The position numbers and the translations under genes were made by a program. This document shows, one piece after another, positions 33,602 to 48,600 of a DNA stretch of 64,000 nucleotides. The notes beneath the pieces were generated by a model that was not told where the DNA came from, searched no databases, and was given only the letters and a program-made list of their open reading frames with translations. Source of the stretch: Persicaria tinctoria (taxonomy: Eukaryota; Streptophyta; Magnoliopsida; Caryophyllales; Polygonaceae); assembly GCA_037127255.1 (NCBI GenBank), contig JBANSL010000005.1:124001-188000 (forward strand). The letters are read 5' to 3'. The number at the start of each line of letters is the position of its first letter. The first letter of the stretch is position 1.

Positions 33602-36600
33602 TCAATGCAACGGCAGATAGGCTCCCCCGTGACCTTTCCTCAAAACAAGCGGTCCTGCATTTTCAGGAACCTTGTCCAGCTCTTTGTTACACACCTTAAT
33701 CACATCGCTAAAACCAGTTACCAGTGAAGCCAGCTGCACCCTCAGCCTCAGATCCCTTGTTCTCATCAGTAAACACCGAAATGATCTGCTGAGATACCTT
33801 GGCCCATCAACTGGCAAGCCACCACCTCCAGTGAGCCAAACCGTGAAATGGGATTGATCTCCTCTGGCAACAACCTCAGACCTGTATATCTTTGCCAGCT
33901 CGACAAGCATGGGTGGTAGGAGCGGAAGCACAGCCACAAATTCAGCAACAAATTGCTCTAATAGCTCAGGTTTGGACATCTGGTTCCAGAGCACAGGAAC
34001 CCATTCACTTGGCTGGTTAAGATTGTAAGCTTCAGCCACAATTAATGCTTCTTGAAACCGTGATTGGTTGACCAGAGTACTACGGGCATTTCTTTCAGGT
34101 AGATTAAGCCACAGAAGATCAGGCATTCGGATCTGAAGGGATACAAGGGATGCTTGGGCGCAAGAATTTCGTGTTTTGTTGCCAGCGTCAATGGAGGAAT
34201 AAACCTCCGCAGCCTCAATGTAGTAGCACATTGATTCCAAGAGGTCTCCGTGCTGGTATCTATCACGGTAAAGTTGCCACCCCTGCGAGGATTGTCTAGC
34301 TCGCCATTCTAGCAATGACGCAGCTTCATGTTGCATACTGAAGTGTGTATAAACCTGCAGCGAGGTTAAATGTAGATATGGATAAAAAAGAATTATACAT
34401 GCAAAGCAAATTGAAACGTCACATAAAAAGCATAAAGATGAATAGAAATTGCATTCTTCTTTTGCTTTCTTTTTTCCTCATTTTATATCCTTGGCAGAAA
34501 TGGAAATTGTTTAAGGTGTATCATTTTCATTTTAATTGTGTCATTTTGGACAAATGCCTTATCATCCATCCATGTAAGAAATGTATAATTTTTTTTGAAA
34601 TGTATATTTTTGTAAGAAATGTATATTCATACAATAAGAGCCAAGTATTCTTTACGCCTTTCAACATTAAGTGAAATTCAAGAGCATATACTAACCATAG
34701 CAAAGGCATCATGATCATTGGGGTTGCAATGCTTCAGTGATGTAAGTACAGCCATCCTAAATACTGCTTCTCTAGCACTTGTGTTTTCACCAGAAGCTGC
34801 TGAAAACTTCTGAAGGAGAAGACTTAGTTGTCCATTCTCAATGAGAATGTCAAGTATAAAATTTAGAGCATGGAAATTTCCAACTCCAGTCAAAAGACGA
34901 GCCAAACATGAGAAGTCTCCCTCTGAAACATAAGCTTCTACCCTTGTTGCCGCAAGAGCAACAAGAACATCAACCCCATCAAGGCAAGCTGATGATTTAT
35001 AGAAGTGATGAGACAAAATAAGAAGTTCCACCTAAAACATACCAAATATAAGCTTCATGTTAATTGTGAGAAGCTTGATATGCATTTCTGTCAATATTCT
35101 CTATACATGAATAAGCATAAAGATAGAAATTGAGAATGAAGAGAAACATAAAAAGCCGTATGAAACTATTAATATAAAATTACTGCAATACAAGTCTCCA
35201 AGTCAGGGCAAAGACATGCATATTAATAAGTCAAAACTTGGTGTCCCTTTGCTCTGAGGTGTATAGTAACAGAGTTACCTTGGCTGGAATACTATCCCTC
35301 ATTAAAGACACTGTACTGATCCAGTATTCTTTTCTGGAAGAGCTTTCTTATCCTAGGAAAGGGCAACAGATAAGCAGAGAGGACATAGAGGCCCATCTTA
35401 TCATTCGTTCTGTATATTCAGGCCAAAATTATTATAGCTTAATATGTCTTACAGAAAGCAGGTAAGCTTTGCTGATAAGAAATAAAGTTTCACTGATCAG
35501 AGAAGAAATGATTAGGATATACGAAATAATTACTGGTTTATTATAACATGTCGGTTCAAGATCTTATGACCTAGTAAAAGAGTGCATAGCCTGGATCTTT
35601 GTTGATTCACAAGAAGCATCTGGATAACAAGCACTTTTTTAAAAAAAAATACATGCAAGCATCACTGACAGTATTTAATATTTTATCATCTCTTCCTGAC
35701 ATTCTTGGGCTACTATCCCCTTCCAATACCTTTACCCTTGTCCTCGATTTGTTTTTCTCAAATTGGTTAGTTCCAGTATCTATAAGACTATAATGAAACG
35801 CCCTTCATCACAATATCACATGCTACATTGCAGATTTTTATTTTTACTCTTTAATGAAGAAAACCTTTTGCTAGGAGCAAATAAGACATTCACAAGGGAG
35901 TGAAGCTTCAGAAGGCGTCAAAACAACAGTGATACTTGCGCATCGTTTTTCAGTTCTTTCACTTCTTTGCAGTTTCATGCACAACTAAACTTTGACCAAA
36001 CAAAAAATTAAGGGTCTGTCACTTTGTTGGGTTATTTATTTAGAAGATGCACAGAAAGATGACGGTTTATAATAAAACTTCGGCCATATGTACCTCACAG
36101 GCATGCGGAATTTCTTGCCCAGTAATTACTAGTCGCATCAATGCATGCCCGATCTCTGGCTCTGAAGGACACAGTTCTGCCCACCTTAAGAAGTCAGAAA
36201 ATCTCCACAACAAGGGAGCAGGCCCTTCATCCTTCTGGGACTCAATATATCCCCCACGATGCGCTGCCAACAAACCCTGACAATAAATCAACTTCAAAGT
36301 AAGTAAATTCTTTTTTATGACTAATTGGTAGTTCCTTTTCCCCTGATAATTCTTTTTTATGACTAATTGACACAGCAATCCACATTGGAGTTCTTCCCGC
36401 ATATATTCAAATTGAATATGCCACAGTCAAGATAATAACTAGAGGGGAGACAAAACAATTCAAAAGTAAAAATACTTTTAAAATTATATCAAGATAGAAG
36501 GAATTTGAAGCTGGAGTTGTACTCCGTACCTTTAGGAATGATTCTGCCAGAATCCGAGCAATACTGGTAGCAGGCATTGAATGTGTTTGTATGAGAAGCT

Positions 36601-39600
36601 GTGCTTCTTCAAAAGAATCCTGAGCTTTAAGAGAGAGCAACTGCAGCAACTCAGTAGGCTGCTTCTCAAATGCCTCTGAAAAAGATATATCCAAGACATT
36701 TGCAGTTTTAACCACTGCAACTATCTTCTTGCACAACCCCCGCCCACTACCCTCAGTGACCACAAGGGATAAATTCTCCAAAACCTGAGATAAAATTTGA
36801 TGTATTGAGCTAATTTACAGTAGATGTAACAAATCAAATACAGACAGAAATTTAACAGTAGAAGATCTAGATCAGGAAGTGGCATTCTCAGTTTCTCACC
36901 CCACCCCAGGAAAAAAGGAAAATAACTGCAAAGAGAACATTTATATGGAATGATGCAAAAGGAAAATAAGAATGTAGCTGGTGGTAGGTAAGGGAGTGCC
37001 AATTATGATGGGCCGCGACATTGGAAGTAAAGGGTGAGCAGTCACCATATAGGATTAAACTTAAGGTTGCATCAGCATTTAAAAATATGAATGAGCAGTA
37101 TGTCAAGTGCAGAAGATATAAGAGGTAAATAAAAAGAACCTGCAGTGTGTCAACTAGTTGGTCCTCAGTCAAATTATCATATGACTGAATCACTGAGCAC
37201 AAATCCTTATCCAGGAGTGATAAAGATGTTATCTGAGGAGGAGTTGAGAGCTCTGCAAGTTTTAACGCAGCATCCACAAATTTAAACTCAAGGGGCACAT
37301 TTCTTGGAGAAAGCTTATGCTGGAGTTGTTTGGCAGCAGATATTTGCCCAAATTCCAGCAATGAAAGGACAGCTCTTTCTAGCTCTGCTGGTCCAATTCT
37401 GTCTTCCCATCTTGACAAGGATGATTCAGCTCTTACATTCTCATCTTCCCGGTCACTTCTGAAAATGGCAAGGGGAGTGGAATCCTCTTCAAGATCTGTG
37501 GTTCTGTCAGTGTCTACCACAAATCTTCTAGGATATCCATGAGCTTTGGCTCTTCGTTTGGATTTCATGCTACTCGTTGCAGGTAATACCCCAGTATCCC
37601 ATGCTTGTGAGCCCTTTATGAAATCCTGTGGGTTCTTGAGCTGCATGAAGTTGCTTTCTTTCCCTTCTATCTTGTCTGATGTTCTATTCTTCATTACATT
37701 TAAGTGACTGTCCATTTTTGAGATTATATTTGCTATCTTGTCTATAATATTGGAGGTTTTCGCATGCATGTATTCTTGACTAGAACTGGTCAAGTTGAGG
37801 TCCCTCTCACTCTTCACTTGAGCTTCAGATTCCACAGCTAAAAGCCATACTCTAGTCTCGATTTCTCGTAATAGATGCAGCGGATAAACTCTAGTAAAAG
37901 ATTTCAACCAATTAAAAAGAGAAATCCATAAACATAAAATAAGAAAAAATGGGAAATATGTTCAGTTAAATGTATACTTACGGGGTTGATTGAGTGATCA
38001 TTCCACTTAACCATTGCAGCGAAAGAAGCAGCAATTCATGAAGTTCCCTCGGAGGAAGATCTCTCTCCACAGCTTCTGCATGTTTTAAGAAAAACAAACC
38101 AGCCTGCAGAACAGAACAGTATGTTAGCTATACTCCATATAAAATAAAATATAAAGAGACATATCAAATGTCCCCCCAAAATAACTGGCATAAACAATAT
38201 TACCTGCAATGCAGGAAAGGAGTGTCTTTTGAATAAGGTCTGGCAATGACCCCAAAGAGCAACTCGCTCTTCTGGTACATCCCAAAGAAATTCCTTCCAT
38301 TCTGCTACCATGGATTCAGCCTGAACATACCAGAAGTCAAAGAATTAAAATATCAACTTGACCAGGAAAAAAGAAAAAAAAAAGTGTAATTCAATTCTAT
38401 GTCTAATGTTTGTAATAACAGGTGATAAGGATGGATCAACTTGCAAAGAGACAAGAATATTCATGCAGAGGAGGAATCACTTTGAAATTGGAATACAACT
38501 TTTTGGTGTATTAATACTATGGAATACCAGAAAGTGACTTTCCATAGCAAAGACTGCTAGTCTGCTTACAGAAGGAAAAGCAAAGGTGAGACAAGTACCA
38601 GCAATTTTGAGACTAGGTGAACAGAAAGAAACTTTATAGCATTATACAGTAGTTGAGTTGATGTGTTAGTAAGATTATCAGAGACTCATTGTATGGTTTG
38701 AACCAAACTTCGGACCATATATCTAATCTCTAAAATTTCTAACATAACAATATGTTGCATTAGACGTTGATGGAGCAATTATGCTGCTTCATTTTTTTAC
38801 CTGAGTTTCAGTAACATGATGAGCAGCAGATTTCCACTGTTGACCACTGGCCTCCAATTGCCGAGCCCAGGTACGAGCTTGCTCCCAATGTCCATTCTTT
38901 TGTAGTGCAGTTAAAAGGGAAGCATCATCCAGTGTGTTATTTCCTAATTGAATGTCGTCATTTTTGCGTAGTGCAGGCTCAGCTAAATTAATCTTCCAGT
39001 ACTGCTGTCGGTAATATGTAGCAGTGGATCCACCATCCCCAAAGTCTGTTGCTTCCAGAAGCTGTAGTAAGCATCTTTTCTCGTAAGGAGATGGGCAGTT
39101 CGAGAGGACTGCATTTGCTGCTTTTGAAGCAGTGGAGCTTATCCATGACGTGGCAACAGCTGGCACTGTTGGTTCTTCTTTAATTCTGGCTGAAAATGAT
39201 CCCAGATGTGCAGAAGCTTCAGATAGACGCATTTGGGAAAACGCCTGCAAATGGGTGACATTTTGATAATTCCAACTACAGAAGTTTAGTTCATAGTTTT
39301 AGGCATACAAGAGATAATTACAGTTTCTTGCAAGGATAACTACTATTTCCACAACCAAACATTCATTCAGATAATTCCAACTATGGAAGTTTGGTTCGTA
39401 GTTTTAGGCATACAAGAGAGAACTACAGTTTCCTTGAAAGGAAGTGATAACTATTTTTTTGACAGCCAAAGGATTCACTCAGATAAACTTCTATGTACAA
39501 CATGGAATACAAGAGACAACAAATAATGAAACACGGCTTTATCTAGCCAACCCACGTTTCCACCCAAGAGCATATCCCATGATGCAATTGCTCAGAAGCA

Positions 39601-42600
39601 TTTATCAAAATTCTGTTGTCAACCTACGCCTTCGCCCAAAGGAAAAAGAATATAAAAGGGGGAAAATCAATATAGATTTTCAAAAGACTGATCCAAAAAG
39701 TGAAGAAACTTATTTAGAAATTTTGCCAGTAGAAACCCAGAGTTGGATAGGCTCGTTGAATACATCACGCAACAAAAAGTTGCATTCAACAACTTTTCTA
39801 CCAAGGGTAAATAAAGGCAAAAGAAAACCGAATGATCTAATAAATCAGCTACAGATATCACATTCACAAACAACAGCAGTTGCATCTCAATAAAAGCATA
39901 CGCTAAGCGGATTTGTTTATTATTTTCTCATCTCAAGTAGAGTGCAGCATAAAAAATACGCATTTGACTAGCACACAAAATGCAAGAGGTAAAGAGATAC
40001 TATCAACAAACAACCAACAAATAGCTTTTTTACACATGTTTGATTGCAGAAGAGTCTGGATCAGTAGTCAAACCTGAAGTGCCCGAATGAAAGACAACAG
40101 TGAACATGAGGGAAGAAACATTTCAAAGGCTCTCAACAAAGGAAGAAACTGCTGCTGTTCACAAAGTACAGAAAGCATCTTTGGCAAGGAAACAGACCAT
40201 TCATCAGCATTACTTGTTTCTTTCATCTCTTCCCCAGGTATTCTTTCCTCTGTCCCTTCAGCGGAAGCTTTGGCATCTGAACTAAAGCTTCTGAAAGATC
40301 CAGATGACAATGAAAATCGATCAACAATCCGCCGACGCTTCAGATTCTTCCGATTATAATATAATGTTGGCAACCGCTCATTTGTAGGCATGCAATTCAA
40401 TGCATCAATAGCTGCACCAACATTGTTTGCAATCTGTGTAGCAATGTCACTTGCCTCCATTAATAAGGCATCCCTGTAAGAAAAAACTTACAAATTATAA
40501 AACTGCCCACCCTAAACCTGCAATCAAATTTTATTTTTGAACTCCTACAGCTATTTAGATTAGAAGACGGAACCACCAAAACAAATATTGTTAGAAAAGT
40601 TGAGTCTCTGGGTAAAGTGGTAAACAATTACTGCTATAATTGTTTACTCTCCGCATTTATATTCCGTATGTAGAGTTCCCATGGATGTATTTAGAATTTC
40701 TAGGAGTATTAAATGATCTCTCTCCCATCTGCCCGGTTGTAATATAAATTGGCTAGTTGCCTAAGAATATTTAAAGCCTTTCATTCACAATCTCTCTCAT
40801 GGTAATAGAGCTCTTGAGAGATCTGAGTTTTTAACCTTTGGCCGCCACCTTTGTCGCCTATCCACCACCTATTCTGCCATGACATCTTATTCTTCTACAC
40901 CGAAAATAGCAGCCGAAGGAACTCATTACTGCCAATGGGACCTCAACACCCATCTTAGGTAATGGCCTTGTTACTGCCATCTTCTCCTTGCCTCTTTGTA
41001 ATATTTTATTCATTTCCAATCTTTTATCAAATCTTGTAGTATCTATTAAGAAATTGGCTCATGATCTTTACTCTGAAGTTGTGTTCTCTCCTTTTGGTTG
41101 CTTAATCATGGAGTTGATTTCGGGGAAGATTATTGGACGTGGTAGAGAAAGTGGGAACCTCTACTTGGAGAAACCTCATGCTAATACCTATCTTAGCACC
41201 ACAAATTCCAATACTGAATGTCTTAGGACCACAAATTCAACTAAACGTTGGCTCCAACACTACCGACTAGGTCATCCTTCTATTTCCTTGATGAAGCACA
41301 TGCTTCCTAGTCTTGTTTTATTGGCTTACAATCTGAGAAACTTTTTTGTTCCACTTGTGAAAAAGTCAAACACAAATGTTTCCCATTCCCTATTCGAGAT
41401 AAAAGATGCCTAGTTCCTTTAGAGGTAATCCATAGTGATATTTGGGGTCCTGCGCTTGTAAAGAATATAAATATATCTAGCTGGTTTCTTACTTTGATTG
41501 ATGATTACACTCGCACTACATTGGTTGTTCTTGCTCAACCACAAATATAAAGCTAGTACTATCACTCCTGCATTTTATGCTATGATTCTCAATCAATCTC
41601 GCAAATTCATTCAATGCTTCGATAATGCCAATGATTACTTTAATCAAACCCTTTCCTCCTTTTTCACCACAAAAGGCATTATTCATGAGTCTTATTGTGT
41701 GTATACACCACAACAAAATGGCCTTGTTGAGCAGAAAAATGGGCATAGCTATCATGTTTCAACCTAATGTTCCAAAGAACTATTCGGGGGAAGCAGCCCT
41801 CACCGTTGTTTATTTGATGAACCAAACCCCTTCTAAAAACCTTGAAGTACCTGAAACATTTGTTTATATTAAACCTTGAAGTACCAATCTCCACTAAAAA
41901 AATCTTTAGTCCTTTCCCTATCTCTCAATTGATCACAGGTTAGAGCCTAAGCTCTTTGGTTTCACTGCCTATGCCCATGTTCATTTTCTTGGTAGAGGTA
42001 AACTTGACCCCCAAGCTCAGAAATGCATCTTCATAGATTATTTCAACACTAAAAAGGGTTACAAATGCTTTTGTCCCATGACTAAACGCACCTTTGTTAC
42101 TGCTGAAATTATCTTTGCCATAAATACCCCATTCTAAAACTCTTCACCTTCATCGGCTCATGAACACACCTTTGAAACCAGTGTTTGATATCTCCCTACC
42201 ACTGTCTACCTTCCTGTGAACACCAGAAGCTGCCCATCTAATGTTATCAGTGCTACCACAGACCTGTAGCAGCTGCACCTCCATCTAATGTTATCAGTGC
42301 TACCAGACCTGTAGCAGCTGCACCTCCCTTTCCTAGTGCAGATCCTATTCCAACCGATCTTAACAGCCTTATCACAGACCCTACAGCAGCTGAACCACCA
42401 ACTGAGGCGCTTGATCCGAGTCTTGCTCGTGCTGCCTCCTAATCTGATTGGCCAATTGCTCTCAAGAAAGGTTCAAGAGCTTGTACAAAAACACCCCTCT
42501 ATCTCTTGTCCAATTATGCTTCTCTTGACTGGTTTTCTAATGAGCACAAGAAATTTCTTTCTAATCTTGACGAGATCAGAACTCAATCAACTGAGTGGTG

Positions 42601-45600
42601 TCAGGTTATGACCGAAGAGATGGCAGCTCTGGAGGCCAATCAAACATGGGAAGTGGTGGAACGACCATCAGTCACAATATTGTAAGTTTCAAGTGGGTGC
42701 ATGCTATTAAATATCATACTGATAGCTCTCTGCCTAGGTATAAAGCGCGTCTAGTGGCTCGTGGCTTCACTCAAACTTATGCCTTGGATTATCAAAAGAC
42801 GTTTGCTCCGGTTGCAAAAATGGCTACTTTTCGCTTTCCTCAATGGGTATCTCAATTCTCAAGGAAGATATGTATATGAGTTTGCCTCCGGGTTTTTTCA
42901 TCATCCTCTGCTAACCATGTTTACAAATTGAAAAAAGCATTGTATGACACTATGACCTCAAACAGTCTCCCCGTGCATGGTTTGGCAGATTTCGAGTGAT
43001 GAGTGCTGCCAGGTATCGTCAGAGTCAAGGAGACCGTACTTTGTCTGTAAGGCACTCCAACATTTGAGGTAAAGGATCTTGGACGGATGAAGAATTTCTT
43101 GGGAATCGAAGGTGGCTCAATCCAAATATGGTATATTTATCAAATATACCAAAGATGTACTTCAAGAGGCCGGGATGGCATACTGTAAACATACTTCCAC
43201 TCCCATTGACTACAATCAAAAGAATGGTAAGGCTGAAACTGAACCAGAAATTGATAAGCGATTGTACCAAAAATTGTGTGGATTCATGCAAGACCCTAGA
43301 GAACCTCACCTCCGGCTGCTTAAAGGATACTAAGGTATAGCGTCATTAGTCAATTCATGCAAGACCCTAGAGAACCTCACCTCGAGGCTGCTTATAGGAT
43401 ACTAAGGTATCTTAAAGGGACTATAGGTAAGGGGATTTTTTTTCAACAAAAGTGAAAAGCTTATGCTCGAAGCTTTCACAGATGCTAACTTTGCTGGGGA
43501 TGTTGTAACTAGACGATCTACTACAGGCTATTGTGTCTATCTTTGTGGCAATTTGGTTGCTTGGAGAAGTAAGAAGCAAGGAGCTGTTGCAAGGTCTACT
43601 GCAGAAGCTGAATTTCGTGCAGCTGCTCGTGGTATTTGTGAATTGCTGTGGATGAGAATCATTTTGAATGATTTGGGAATTGAGTGGCAGGATCCAATGA
43701 AGCTACAAGACAATAAATCTGCTATAAGTATAGCTCATGATTCTGTGCGGCATGATAAAAAAACTAAACATCTGGAGACTGATAGACATTTCATCAAGGA
43801 GGAGATTGATGCTGGAATCATACAAATCTCTCATGTCTCTTCTGAATTCCAATTTGCTGATCTTCTCACCAAGGGATGTCATTCTACCAGATTTCGGTGG
43901 CCTACATCCAAGCTTGGCATGGATGATTGTTAGACAAGTTGAGTCCCTAGGTAAACAATTACTGCTGTAATTGTTTACTGTCAGCATTTATATTCTGTAT
44001 ATAGAGTTCCCATGAATGTATTTAGAATTCCTAAGAGTATTAAATGCTCCCTCTCCCATCTGCCTTGTTGTAATCTAAAAGTTGCTTAAGAATAATTTCA
44101 AGCCTTTCATTCACAATCTCTCTCAAATATTATGTATTTACCAAACCATATGATCCAGAGGTTGTCTCCACTACTTTATGTCTAAAAAATCTCTTACCAG
44201 CAAGCACCTTATCATTCTGAGGCACATATCTAATTCTATTATAATTTATTGAAAATAATTTATACGTCTGCGGTCTGCCCGTAAATCTACTTCTGATCTT
44301 ACAATCAATCTTCAAAAATAAACACTGGATAGATAAAGGCAAATGGGTATCTTCAGTTTTATTAGCTCCACAATGTCGAAATAAGAATGGCAATATGGCA
44401 AACATGTTCCATGAAAAGCATTCCATAAAGAATAAAATAAAAATAAACTTGCTTGACCTGATATATAATTAGTATTTTGACTGGAGTGCAACTCTAGTGA
44501 CAAAAGGTTCATAACTTATGCCTAGCATTTGAAATTAAAAATCATCTTAGCAGTCATCTTTGTGCTTGAGCAAGTACATTCATTAAAAAAAAAGGGGGTA
44601 TTGACTCATACTATTCACTTTCTTAGCTTCCCTAATTCGGATTAATATATTATATCTGATATATACTAAAGCGCTCCCATTTGAAACCAGATAGCATTCT
44701 GACAAGGTTCTAAGTGCAGCTCAACTACCAAACAAAGCCTGCAAGGATGTGCAACATCAAGAGTAGAAAAAAAAAGCCACGTAGACAAGAGTTTTGGGGA
44801 GTTCACAAAATAGAATTTCTTAAGAAAAAAAAGATAGAAATTTTCACCTTGATGCAGTGATTTCCAGCCAAACTGTTAAGCAGGAAAGTGGAGTCACATC
44901 AGGGAAACATGATGCAACGATAGCCAACATAGACCAGCTTAATTGTTTTGCCTTAACCAAGAGTGTTTTCCCAGGCTGTCTCTGCTTTTCACATTCTGCT
45001 AAAATTCCAAAGAGCTCCACTGGTACATCAAAGCCTTGACCCACAGGAAAATTATCACTCCTGCTTTGTAAACTGCTTGAAGTTTGGGACGAGACAGTGA
45101 TCCTCCTTGACTGCATGCCTCTAAGAACTGTTAAAATATGAGTCTGAAGCCGGGCATCCTTGAACTCCCTTTTTGCCTGAAAGACAAGTTTGATGGGTGT
45201 AAAACATTATTGAACATGTGGTAGTTCTAAGTATAGCAGTGCAAAGCCCAAAAAAAAAAGTGAATTCAGAAAACTGAGGACGATAGAGGAAAGATTACCA
45301 CTTGCACCACAGTGTCAAAAGGATATCCTCCAATTAGAGCCTCTGAGAGAAACCCAACCTAACAAACAGAAGAACAATCAATCAGATAGCAATGCAGAGA
45401 AACCCCAATTTACTAATAAAACATATCATCTATTACTTCAACATCGTCTCCATATAACTTCATTCATGAACATACCCAATCATTATCTCTTGCTAAAAAA
45501 GCAAGATATTTTGTGCTCAATGGAATCTTGTGCAACTGACAAAAAACAACAACTATATTCCAGTGCTGGCTTGCAGCTCTCTGCCGAGACCTTAACTCAC

Positions 45601-48600
45601 TCCCATCACCACGTCCACTTAACAGCCAAGAGCCACATGTCATACTATCAGGCAACCTTGGGAGACTTGCTTTCTCCAGATGCTGTAAAACAAGCATTAG
45701 AGCTCGAGAAAGATTTCCACAGTAGGGGGCAGTGGAAGATCCTTCTTGCCTACAGATAGTTGGATTCTCCTCTTGAAGATAAATGTCAGCCAGGGCTCGA
45801 GCAAGAGAATCTGCAATAGCACCTTCTTCAGGCACGGCATGCAATACGGAATCCTTGGGTACATGTCGCTTTTGTTCCTCAATTTTCATATGGGAGCTGT
45901 AAAATTTTGATATACGTTGCAAGGCAGCAACATCTACACGGAGCATGATAGCTGATAACCCACAGAGTTCCAAGAGAAAATCACAGGACGCCACCAACAT
46001 AGAATTGTGATAATTTGTTATAGCAATAGGCATGATCTGGACAATAAAAAGTAGAAATTGATCGGAACAAAGCAACAAAAATTCTACTAGTGATATTAAG
46101 AAAAATACTTACTTTTGACCATAAAGAAGACTTTGTTTTAGGAAAAGAAGCTATATGAAATCCAAGGAAAAATCAATGGTAACAATAAAAATCCAAACCA
46201 ATGATCTCCGTCATTGAAAATGTATCAGCAAAAGAAATTATTGCATCAAATCCTTTTAAGACAGGGTCCATCACTTTTCATAGTGCTTAATTCAAAAGGT
46301 TTCGTTGATTAAATCTCAACAGAAGCAATGACAGTTACAAGGTTTTCTTTTTGGAAATTTTACAGGAAATCACCCCTTATTTATTAGGCTTTTCATTTAA
46401 CCACCCTTTATACAAAACCTTTCACTAAACCACCCCTTATTTATTAGGTCTTTCATTTAACCACCCCTTGTACAAAACCTTTAACTAAACCACCCCTTAT
46501 TTATTAGGCACCTTTCACTAAATAAACCACCCCTTATATAATCCCGTCAACAGATGACCACCCCTACCTCTATTTCGTCCAATTTGATGTTAAAAAATTC
46601 TGAAAAGACCGAAATTCCCCCCCCCCCCCTTTTTTTTAACTATCCATCTTCAACCTTTCTGCTGTCATATATAGAAATCCTACGATCGTCCAGACTTCAG
46701 AGCCATCGACGAACTTCAAGCTACACGACCAGGGGATTCGGAGAGGGATTCGATGATGTAAACTGATCACGAATGCAGAAGGTTCTCCAATCACAAGGTA
46801 TAATCAATGTTCTAAAAAACGCTCGGCGGATGCTCGGCGGTGGGGTACCGCCAAGCGCCAAGACGGTTCGGCGGCCTTATTGGCGGATTCTTAGCGGTCA
46901 AAACGTTTTCTTAATATTTTCTTATATTTACCCCTGTACTAGCACGGTTCATTCGAAATTAATTAACAAGCCAGTGAATCCGGTCGAGCACCACCCGAGT
47001 CACCGCCAAGCCAGTCGTGATCCACCAGTCCACCACTAGAGAACTGAGATAAATCGAGCACGAGCATAGGCAAGAGAGTCAAAGATGGATAGTTTTAAAA
47101 AGGACATTTTGGTCTTTTCATAATTTTTTAACATCAAATTGGATGGAATAGAGGTAAGGGTGGTTATCTGTTGACAGAATTATATAAGGGGTGGTTTAGT
47201 GAAAGGTTTTGTATAAGGGGTGGTTAAATGAAAAGCCTAATTAATAAGGGGTGGTTAAATGAAAAGCCTAATCAATAAGGGGTGGTTTAGTGAAAGATTT
47301 TATATAAGGGGTGGTTAAATGAAAAGCCTAATAAATAAGGGGTGGTTTCTGTAAAATTTCCTTTCTTTTTATGATCCTCTTGCTCCAACAAGGCAATATT
47401 ATCCTTGTTCAATGTACAACTTTTCCACATTAATATACTCGGTGGATCAATTATCATAAAGACAATACAACTAATCTAGAACAAAATCTATACCTACTGC
47501 CAAAAAGTTTCAGAATGAAGGGGGTTTACGGGGATCATACACTCGTACTTCTAGTGTATAAAGCCAAAAATGGGGTATTGCAGTGTAGAAAGACTGTTTC
47601 CAATGGAAACTTATTTAAGTTATTTAACATCACACTGCTGAATTAGAATAAACCACGTGATGTGATATGTACTGAAAAGCTAATGTTGAAAACTTCAAAG
47701 AAATACATCAAGTTCACCTGTTAGGTGATACCGCATACTGAAAATGCACCACCAATGCCATTTTAAAATTTGCAATACCAATTCCTTCAAAATCAAATTT
47801 CGTTGAGAGCAACTCATACCATTGAAAGAAGTGACTCCTCACTCTGTCTGAGTGGTGCCATCAGCGTTTGCATGTCCACCTGAATATTGTTCACCTGTCC
47901 GCGTACTGAAGCAATAGATTGATCTCCATTTGCACCCTCGGTTTTCAATTTCTGAACCCTGTAGCCAAGGAGATGGCTGAAAGCAGCCAGTGCACGCCCA
48001 CGATGCAAGTGGTGCTCCAGCCCAAGACCAGTTTCCTGAGTTGAAAGAGTCAGGAGAGACAAAACACCAGGACACATGGAAATGTATGCCAATGTCAAAG
48101 CACTTATATTGCCGTCAGAGTCAACAAAAAATAAAAACTCATCTTAGTGCATATTAACAATAATTCAAAAGTACTGCTTCACAGTATCCCACTATGAGGA
48201 CACAAAAACAGCAAGGCTAATAAGATAATTAAAATATACATATTGGCATGTGTCTTCTTGTTTTCATATTTATCCCTCAACCAAGAGATCTGCATATGGG
48301 TTTTCTTAGAATAATACTCCCTCCGTTAAAAAATATGTGTCTTTTTAGGCTTAAAATTTTGTTTGGAAATATAAGTACTTTTAGGTTTTCTAGGCATTGG
48401 GTTAAGAGAAAAGTAACTTTTTGACTTGTTTTATGAAATGTTATTGGTTGTTAGTGGTTGTGGATAATTAATGAGGGGTATAAATGTAACACTTTTGTGT
48501 TTTTCTTAATATGTGTGCAAACACCTAAAAGGACTTATAATTTTGAACGGATGGAGTGTATCGCTAGAAGATACTCCATCCGTCTCAAAATTTAAGTCGT

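Larger units (their letters stand above)
40879..43900 (+). pseudogene. copia-2 polyprotein remnants
   Basis: GAG-pre-integrase at about 41240-41330 ([20 protein letters not shown]), integrase core at about 41415-41760 (VIHSDIWGP, then [14 protein letters not shown]), RT start at about 42590-42840 ([40 protein letters not shown]) and RNase H at 43463-43880 ([30 protein letters not shown]). The central RT, with its YVDD box, is missing. Two internal direct duplications (near 42236 and 43283) add to the decay. No functional product is possible. Confidence 0.93.
40589..44125 (+). mobile_element. degenerate Ty1/copia element (copia-2) in spatacsin intron 16
   Basis: A 211-bp 5' LTR and 198-bp 3' LTR, primer binding site and 5-bp target-site duplication AATAT (40584-40588 and 44126-44130) define the 3.5-kb element. 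It is antisense to the host gene. Gag and protease are almost gone (only a start near 40879 remains); integrase, RT and RNase H pieces follow in order with many stops and shifts. The two LTRs agree at roughly nine positions in ten by eye, with several small indels, so the insertion is old. Confidence 0.95.
46353..47361. mobile_element. 1,009-bp MULE-type fold-back element in spatacsin intron 13
   Basis: Perfect 9-bp direct repeat TTTCTTTTT at 46344-46352 and 47362-47370. Ends GGAAATTTTACAG and CTGTAAAATTTCC. Each terminal inverted repeat is about 270 bp and is itself made of tandem units of AACCACCCCTTATTTATTAG type. The central 480 bp is GC-richer and unlike the arms (includes GCTCGGCGG repeats). 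No ORF of note. Confidence 0.93.

Noticed and set aside
39444..39893. 149-codon plus-strand ORF in a spatacsin intron
   Set aside because: Low-complexity Lys/Asn/Thr-rich translation of intron sequence between exons 17 and 18; no domain or start context.
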